DNA of 6,938 bases from CAYGBW01 sp964348185. Its GTDB lineage: Bacteria > Desulfobacterota > BSN033 > WVXP01. A model generated the notes under the pieces. The model worked only from the letters and a program-made list of their open reading frames with translations. It was not told the origin of the DNA and made no database searches. The DNA lies in NCBI GenBank assembly GCA_964348185.1, contig CAYGBW010000071.1:1-6938 (forward strand), given 5' to 3'. Each line of letters opens with the position of its first letter. The first letter of the stretch is position 1. The translations under genes and the position numbers were made by a program. This document shows positions 1 through 4,558 of the stretch, piece by piece.

Positions 1-71
1 TCAGCTCTTCCGGGGACGATACAAATCGAATCGGGTGGATGGGGACAGCGACCCGTGAACATCTCCATCAT
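1..71 (-). CDS. Possible start of a further downstream gene, cut by the window edge
   Basis: An open frame begins at a double ATG (71-69 and 68-66), 45 bases after the methyltransferase stop, and stays open for 23 codons to the window edge (MMEMFTGRCPHPPDSICIVP and on). A weak purine-rich stretch (GGAAAGGA) lies upstream, but about 13 bases away, longer than usual. The same direction and short gap would fit a fifth gene of the unit. I recognise no family. A frame this short is easily chance, so this is only a placeholder. Confidence 0.2.
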   Translation of the reverse strand, partial: MMEMFTGRCPHPPDSICIVPGRA

Positions 72-116
72 GCCTGGCGTCTTGTCCTTTCCAATATGAC
101 CCCTGCTTTTCTGCTA

Positions 117-893
117 TTATCCCTTGTCTGCGATCACGATCATCCGGTTGGTCATGAGCCCATAGTCCCCTTTTTTTCCATGTGAAGCAAAGTCTTTTTG
201 GATGGCCACGGACGTGAAACCCGCTGATTTCAGCATGGCGGTGATTTTCTCTGGACCATAGAGATAGGTGGAGTAAGTTGCGTCCCGGATCAGGCCTTTC
301 AATTTCGAGATGACCATCTCGCGACTGTACAGGATATCCCTGTCCAGTTGCCGTTGACGGCAGACGAGGATCTCCTCATTTGCCTCATGCCACGATTGGG
401 AGGCAAAATGCTTCAAAACATACTCCCTGTTGGGAAGGTCAAGAAGGAGTGATCCCTCTGGCATGAGCAATCGAAAAGCTTCACGAAGGATCTTCTCATT
501 CTCCCTGTCAACAACGAAATAACCAAACGAGCCCGCCATAATGATAATGACCTTAAACCGCTGACTGGGAAGACCTGTATCCCGGGCATCCCTCTGTACG
601 AACAGGGTCTTCAACCCTTCTTTTCGGGCCGCTTCCCTTCCCAAATCGATGAGGACCTTAGAGTAGTCCAAAACGGTTACATCCAGAAAGCCCCGGCGAG
701 AGAGTTCAAGGGAGTGGCGCCCGTGCCCCCCACAGAGATCCAGAATAGGCCAAGGGGTTTCTAGCTCAAGAACCTGCCCGAGGAAATCCACTTCCCGACA
801 GGTTAGTCCGTCATCACATACGGTGCGGGCATCGGTGATCAAATAGGTTTCATCAAAAAGCACCTTCCACCAGTCGGGATCGATCCGTTTCAT
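117..893 (-). CDS. Class I SAM-dependent methyltransferase
   Basis: A 258-residue enzyme expected to move a methyl group from S-adenosylmethionine to an unknown small molecule or peptide in the cytoplasm. The SAM-binding motif I is clear at residues 50-61 (ILDLCGGHGRHS). It is followed by an acidic strand end (TVLDYS, 73-78), motif II/III-like text (FVQRDARD, 98-105), the motif IV region (VIIIMAGSFGYF, 115-126) and a post-motif loop (LLMPEGSLLLDLP, 142-154). A C-terminal part with LKSAGF (221-226) and a closing strand (RMIVIADKG) is usual for small-molecule methyltransferases of this group. There is no signal peptide or membrane segment. The ATG overlaps the stop of the ATP-grasp gene as ATGA, so translation is probably coupled. 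It ends in tandem stops (TAA TAG). Methyltransferase is a firm call; the acceptor cannot be predicted. Confidence 0.9.
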   Translation of the reverse strand: MKRIDPDWWKVLFDETYLITDARTVCDDGLTCREVDFLGQVLELETPWPILDLCGGHGRHSLELSRRGFLDVTVLDYSKVLIDLGREAARKEGLKTLFVQRDARDTGLPSQRFKVIIIMAGSFGYFVVDRENEKILREAFRLLMPEGSLLLDLPNREYVLKHFASQSWHEANEEILVCRQRQLDRDILYSREMVISKLKGLIRDATYSTYLYGPEKITAMLKSAGFTSVAIQKDFASHGKKGDYGLMTNRMIVIADKG

Positions 894-2290
894 GATGAGC
901 CCTCATCCATCGTATCGGCACCGAAGCTGAAAAGGCCGTCCGAGACCATGAGCGCCGGACTCCCTCGCCAGGGTTGATCCAGGGCCAGTTTCTTTTCCTC
1001 TCCCCCCACCTGCACGACATCGTCGAGCTGTCCCCTACGCCAGAGTTCCTCCAGTTTAATCGCATCCTGCCAGAGATTCTGAGCATACTGCCTGAGCTCT
1101 CTGATGTGACCCATTGTGATGATCCTGGGCCTGAGCGCAGTCACGATGGGGCCCAGAAGATAGGTGAAGCCCATTTCAATTGCCCTTTGATTCACTTCTT
1201 CCTGGATTTCCACAAAAGTCTGATAGCCCATCTTATACAACGCCTGGTTAATGTGGTCTACCGCCGCACGGGGAGACACATCGCTCCTTAGAACGGCAAT
1301 AGGCTGGATCCCTCCGCCTGAACCCACGTTGGTCGGAATGCCGCCGAAGCGAGCCAGAAACCCCTGAAGCCCTTCGTCCGTAATAAAACAGCGGAAATCG
1401 GTCTGCCATTCTCTCAACGACAGACAACCCTCTTCTGCGAGGGGCCAGGTGCTCTGCTCAGACCAGAGTCCCAGAGGAATGAGTTGCTGGACAATGTAAT
1501 CGCCGGCATCCAGGGCCCTTTGAATGGGCTTCTTGGGGTTCTTTGTCTGGTATCCTACATATATTCCATGGCCTGAATACCCATGGGCAGGTTTTAGCAC
1601 GAGATCGTCCCAATGCCTTCCAGCCCAGACAACCAGATCCTCAATGAATTCTCCCTTTGGACCGGTGGTGCTCCGGGAATAGAATTGCCGGGTCCAGGGC
1701 GTATGCCTTACGGTATCCTCACTCAATTGGTCCTCGTACCTTCCCGTGATGACTTCAAACACTCCTTTGGCACCCAGAGGTTCCATTCCCCGGGGATTCA
1801 CCAGAATTCCCTGACGGATGGCCGCCTCGATAGGTCGAATATCCTCATTCTGGGCGATCTGAAACAGGCGGTTCAGGTTGAAATCCATGAAAATGACGGT
1901 CGCTTCTTCTCCCTGGCAGCATACCTTTCCATTCCTCAATGAGAGGAGGCTTGGCTCGGCCAGGGAGGCCTTGACGCCCTTGAGCGTCTTCAGGTAATCG
2001 ACAAAATTCTTGTTTTCAAGGACAACATCGAGAGTCTCTGCCTCGGCCAGAAGCACGGCGTGGACCGGATTTCTCCCGTGGACCTTCTCATGGGCTCGCA
2101 ATAGCATCCGGGCAAATCCGGGTACAGCATTGATCTGGGGATGGTCAAAATCCATGTCAACGTTCAGCTCGATGTTTTCCAGAACCCGTTGCCACGCCAT
2201 TTTCCCAAGGATCTGGGCGATGCGTTGATAGTCCCAACCCCCGGGGCTGCCCATGTTCCATTCACCGTGATAGCCTTTAACTGTTATCAT
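890..2290 (-). CDS. Circularly permuted type-2 ATP-grasp protein with an extra N-terminal module
   Basis: A 466-residue ATP-grasp protein, a fold that usually joins a carboxylate to an amine through an acyl phosphate. Residues 1-76 form an N-terminal module (GYHGEWNMGSPGGWDY at 6-21, FDHP at 48-51) that I do not know. Residues 77-182 resemble the pre-ATP-grasp part of circularly permuted ATP-grasp proteins (HAVLLAEAETLDVV, then VIFMDFNLNRLF, then GILVNPRGMEPLGAKGVF). The ATP-binding core follows: LVLKPAHGYSGHGIYVG (229-245, lysine and glycine-rich loop), DYIVQQLIP (264-272, hinge), DFRCFIT (298-304) and GFLARFGG through TNVGSGGGIQPIAVL (310-334, phosphate and metal site). The order matches the COG2308-like family. 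The C-terminal tail is unassigned. A good Shine-Dalgarno site fixes the ATG. The substrate is unknown, and glutathionylspermidine synthase-like chemistry is only an analogy. Confidence 0.85.
   Translation of the reverse strand: MITVKGYHGEWNMGSPGGWDYQRIAQILGKMAWQRVLENIELNVDMDFDHPQINAVPGFARMLLRAHEKVHGRNPVHAVLLAEAETLDVVLENKNFVDYLKTLKGVKASLAEPSLLSLRNGKVCCQGEEATVIFMDFNLNRLFQIAQNEDIRPIEAAIRQGILVNPRGMEPLGAKGVFEVITGRYEDQLSEDTVRHTPWTRQFYSRSTTGPKGEFIEDLVVWAGRHWDDLVLKPAHGYSGHGIYVGYQTKNPKKPIQRALDAGDYIVQQLIPLGLWSEQSTWPLAEEGCLSLREWQTDFRCFITDEGLQGFLARFGGIPTNVGSGGGIQPIAVLRSDVSPRAAVDHINQALYKMGYQTFVEIQEEVNQRAIEMGFTYLLGPIVTALRPRIITMGHIRELRQYAQNLWQDAIKLEELWRRGQLDDVVQVGGEEKKLALDQPWRGSPALMVSDGLFSFGADTMDEGSS
900..904 (-). 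promoter_or_regulatory. Ribosome binding site of the methyltransferase gene
   Basis: GAGGG lies six bases before the ATG at 893-891. It sits inside the last codons of the ATP-grasp gene and supports the overlapping ATGA start. Confidence 0.6.
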
Positions 2291-2297
2291 TCACATG

Positions 2298-2304
2298 CTT
2301 CCTT
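2298..2304 (-). promoter_or_regulatory. Ribosome binding site of the ATP-grasp gene, touching the upstream stop codon
   Basis: AAGGAAG lies seven bases before the ATG at 2290-2288. Its first base is the last base of the TGA stop of the 80-residue gene (2306-2304), so ribosomes finishing the small gene stop on this site. This layout favours translational coupling. Confidence 0.65.
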
Positions 2305-2553
2305 CATAGGATGGCGAGAGGCTTCCCTCTGCTGGGATGGTCGAGAAGGGCTCGGAGCAACATGTCCAAAAACCGTGGAACTGGGTTGAGGAAGGGGTGG
2401 TCAAAGCTCAATTCGATCTCCGTTCCCGAGAGTCTCTTCACCCTGTTCCCCCAAGCCCTTCCTCGTTCCTGATCCATTCTCCGATGCTCCCAACCCCCGG
2501 GACAGCCCACATTCCACTCTGCATGATATCCCTGAAAGCGTTTCATAGGATGG
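2303..2553. repeat. 12-bp direct repeat bracketing the 80-residue gene
   Basis: The sequence CCATCCTATGAA (minus strand) occurs identically at 2553-2542 and 2314-2303, 239 bp apart. The first copy contains the start codon of the small gene. The second supplies most of its last two codons and its stop, and forms part of the leader of the ATP-grasp gene. Together with the protein similarity this looks like the leader half of an old tandem duplication. Confidence 0.55.
2304..2546 (-). CDS. 80-residue protein, stand-alone copy of the N-terminal module of the ATP-grasp protein
   Basis: The protein aligns without gaps with residues 1-80 of the ATP-grasp protein encoded next; by hand count 33 of 80 positions are identical. 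Shared residues include GYH.EWN.G.PGGW (6-19), R23, Q26, G29, FDHP (48-51), N54, VP (56-57), F59 and MLLRA (62-66). It ends at the first strand of the partner's pre-ATP-grasp domain, so it has no ATP-binding part. The ATG is the only plausible start: an in-frame TGA lies three codons upstream and homology begins at residue 6. No good Shine-Dalgarno site is visible. It lies 65 bases after the DUF885 gene and 13 bases before the ATP-grasp ATG. The even spread of differences with an intact frame argues for a maintained protein, but a remnant of a truncated tandem copy cannot be excluded. Function unknown. Confidence 0.7.
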   Translation of the reverse strand: MKRFQGYHAEWNVGCPGGWEHRRMDQERGRAWGNRVKRLSGTEIELSFDHPFLNPVPRFLDMLLRALLDHPSRGKPLAIL

Positions 2554-2611
2554 ACTCAGATAGGACGATGTCAAACACGGTTGCAAATTAAAACCACCTT
2601 CAACCAACTTC

Positions 2612-4228
2612 CTACGCCACTCCACTGACCTCCAATCTCTTCCTGATAAGCTGAAACGGGAGCTGACCTCCACCCAGGAGCGTATCGTGGAAAGCTTTGA
2701 GACCCAACCGCGGAGAGAATTGTTCGCGCAGCCGGGTGATCTCGTACATTCCCATAAAATAACACGATTGATAGCCGGGTGTGAGGGCAAATCGTTGGAT
2801 CTGACGTTGCACCCGCTTCTCGGAGAACCCAAAAACGTTCATCTTTTCGGCCCCCTGGGCGAGCTTGATTCTCCCTGTGTGAAACTCGACATCGACGACC
2901 GCCCGCATACTTCGCCAGAGTAAGCGTTTAAGATGGATAATCTGCTGACGGGGGTCCTTGATATAGCCAAACTCATTCAGGAGTTGTTCCCCATAGCAGG
3001 CCCATCCCTCGTAAACAAGGGGGGATTCGATCTGGCGACGAATAGGGTTGGAGTGATGAATTCGAATATGGTCCAGAATGTGGTGGCCAGGATAGGTTTC
3101 GTGAGCCGACAGATAGGGGCACTGTTTCGATATGAGGTGCAAGTCCTCTGCTCCTGGAGTGATGTAGAATACCCCATGGCCTTTCGTATTTCCCGTCAAA
3201 GGGGCTCTGTACGAGGCTGTAGCTCTCAGGGATTGCATATAAGCGGGGGTCTGGACAACGGTGACCTTTTCACCAGGGGGAAAGGTGATCACATCGTGGG
3301 AGTAAAGGAAACGGCGGAGTTTTTCGACCTCCCTCTGATATAACCGCAGCAATTCACCGGAGGTGGACACTGGAGGAAGGGAGCCATATCCGTTCATGTC
3401 TCCAGTTCCGTAGCCTTGGATCTTCTTTTCAAATTCTACGATCTTCTCTTGCATCTTCTGGTAGTCCCATTGAGCGATCTCCAGGATTTCCCGAGGGGAT
3501 CTGGAATAACCCAAGCTGATTGAAAAAATCGCCTTGAGCCCCGCCTCTCCAATGGCAGATGTCTTTCTGGCCGGGATCTGAGGCAACTCCATTTTGAACC
3601 GTTTCCATGCCTCCAGGACCGCATTGGTTTTCGCAAGAAGCCCTCTGTTGTCTTCAGCTCGGTTCTCCAGAAAGATCCGAATATCGTGTTCGAAGAAGTG
3701 AATGGCATCCTCTACCATATGCTGAGCGACTTGCACGGAAATCTCAGAAGGGCAAGAGAGGTTTTCTCTGGCCAGCCCAAGAAAGGACGGAATCTGGTCA
3801 AAAACCGTGGCGAGGTTTGATCCCACTTGCTCGGGTGTCCAATCGCCTCGGGAGAGGATCTGATCTGTTGCAAAGAGTGGAATTTTGACATACAAAGTCG
3901 GGTCATGTCGCCAGACCTGTGCATGATCGAACTCCCTGACAAAACTCTCCATGCTCTGCTTGAGAAGGAGGCGGTCGATTTCTTCCTCCAAATCTTCCCC
4001 ATCCCCTGGCCGAAGCTGATCGAGGAGCTTGTGGACATATCGAATATGGTCCTGGACTTTTTCCGCCCGGAGGTCATCCAGGCGGTCTAGATAGTGAATG
4101 GCAACTTCGGATCGAGGAAGGAAATAGAATTCATCACTGGCGCACTGTTGGGGAAGATGCCTCCCGAGATAGTCAAAATAGTCCTTGGCGATGAGATCGA
4201 GGGAACGGTTTTTCCTCGGAGTCTGCAT
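2612..4228 (-). CDS. DUF885-family protein, putative cytoplasmic zinc metallopeptidase
   Basis: A 538-residue protein of the DUF885 family, which is related to gluzincin peptidases. With the ATG as residue 1, HETYPGHH lies at 376-383 and EGWACYGE at 407-414. In this family the two histidine/glutamate motifs are expected to bind zinc and activate water. Other family marks are TPGYQSCYFMG (483-493) and GGGQLPFQLIRKRL (519-532). Length is normal for the family. The frame is open back to a TTG at 4345, but a consensus promoter lies inside that extension with transcription expected to begin near 4306. The family domain (LDLIAKDYFDYL) starts eight residues after the ATG, so I chose ATG 4228; its ribosome site (GGAA, nine bases away) is weak. 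No signal peptide or membrane segment is seen, so it probably acts in the cytoplasm. First gene of the unit; substrate unknown. Confidence 0.88.
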   Translation of the reverse strand: MQTPRKNRSLDLIAKDYFDYLGRHLPQQCASDEFYFLPRSEVAIHYLDRLDDLRAEKVQDHIRYVHKLLDQLRPGDGEDLEEEIDRLLLKQSMESFVREFDHAQVWRHDPTLYVKIPLFATDQILSRGDWTPEQVGSNLATVFDQIPSFLGLARENLSCPSEISVQVAQHMVEDAIHFFEHDIRIFLENRAEDNRGLLAKTNAVLEAWKRFKMELPQIPARKTSAIGEAGLKAIFSISLGYSRSPREILEIAQWDYQKMQEKIVEFEKKIQGYGTGDMNGYGSLPPVSTSGELLRLYQREVEKLRRFLYSHDVITFPPGEKVTVVQTPAYMQSLRATASYRAPLTGNTKGHGVFYITPGAEDLHLISKQCPYLSAHETYPGHHILDHIRIHHSNPIRRQIESPLVYEGWACYGEQLLNEFGYIKDPRQQIIHLKRLLWRSMRAVVDVEFHTGRIKLAQGAEKMNVFGFSEKRVQRQIQRFALTPGYQSCYFMGMYEITRLREQFSPRLGLKAFHDTLLGGGQLPFQLIRKRLEVSGVA

Positions 4229-4312
4229 GGCTGACTGTTCCGTGCCCTGGCTTTTGGAGTATCCGCAAATCCCTGTAAGGGTGCTAAGAGGGAGTTCTTT
4301 TTGGATAGGCCG

Positions 4313-4341
4313 ATTATAGGGTAAAGGGACCTGTGTGTCAA
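4313..4341 (-). promoter_or_regulatory. Consensus sigma70-type promoter of the DUF885/ATP-grasp/methyltransferase unit
   Basis: On the minus strand TTGACA (4341-4336) and TATAAT (4318-4313) are separated by exactly 17 bases, so both hexamers match the consensus with optimal spacing. Transcription would begin near 4306, giving a leader of about 78 bases before the ATG at 4228. Such a complete match is rare and predicts strong expression unless a repressor acts. It also argues against translation from the TTG at 4345. Confidence 0.85.
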
Positions 4342-4368
4342 TCAAGGAGGCTCCGGAAAAGGGGTCTA

Positions 4369-4514
4369 CGTTTGACTCTTGGTTTCCGTTCTGTCAATCT
4401 CCTCTCACGTCTAGACCACTGAGATCCGTAAGGAGGATCTGCTCAGATATCAAAAGACAAACAATTCAGCAAACGGGTTGAAAGGGGGAGCCACTGGCGA
4501 TCAAGAGTCAAACG
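4369..4514. repeat. 13-bp perfect inverted repeat, arms 120 bp apart
   Basis: CGTTTGACTCTTG at 4369-4381 is the exact reverse complement of 4502-4514. The element spans 146 bp and ends 27 bp upstream of the -35 box. No target-site duplication is visible outside the arms and no transposase is present. It could be a small non-autonomous mobile element, a pair of regulator sites, or chance. Confidence 0.5.
4419..4446. other. Bulged hairpin in the spacer
   Basis: CTGAG (4419-4423) pairs with CTCAG (4442-4446) and ATCC (4424-4427) with GGAT (4435-4438). This leaves a three-base bulge and a seven-base loop. No T-run follows on either strand, so it is not a normal intrinsic terminator. It lies inside the 146-bp inverted-repeat element. 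Confidence 0.35.
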
Positions 4515-4558
4515 GAGATTTGACCGACTTTTCAGACAGCGAGAGCCGCGAGGATCTG

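Larger units (their letters stand above)
4229..4558. other. Spacer between the SNF2 gene and the DUF885 unit
   Basis: About 330 bases without a gene that I can support. From the SNF2 stop onward it contains a small hairpin (GTCAAA/TTTGAC, 4507-4524), a pair of long-distance inverted 13-mers, a bulged hairpin at 4419-4446, an isolated TTGACA (4397-4392, minus strand) without a convincing -10, the consensus promoter, and a leader of about 78 bases. No intrinsic terminator with a T-run follows the SNF2 gene, so read-through into the unit is possible. Confidence 0.6.

Noticed and set aside
2543..2576. TTGACA upstream of the small gene as an internal promoter
   Set aside because: At the right distance there is only a poor -10 match, which would overlap the start codon of the small gene.
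2401..2832. A 143-codon open frame on the minus strand across the end of the DUF885 gene and the small gene
   Set aside because: It overlaps two supported genes in another frame, and its translation (many arginine, serine and tryptophan residues) looks like a shadow frame.
4229..4345. N-terminal extension of the DUF885 protein from a TTG at 4345
   Set aside because: A consensus promoter lies within this stretch with transcription expected to start downstream of the TTG, and the family domain begins just after ATG 4228.
4409..4416. Palindrome GTCTAGAC as an operator
   Set aside because: Eight bases is short enough to be chance, and it is neither repeated nor placed at the promoter.
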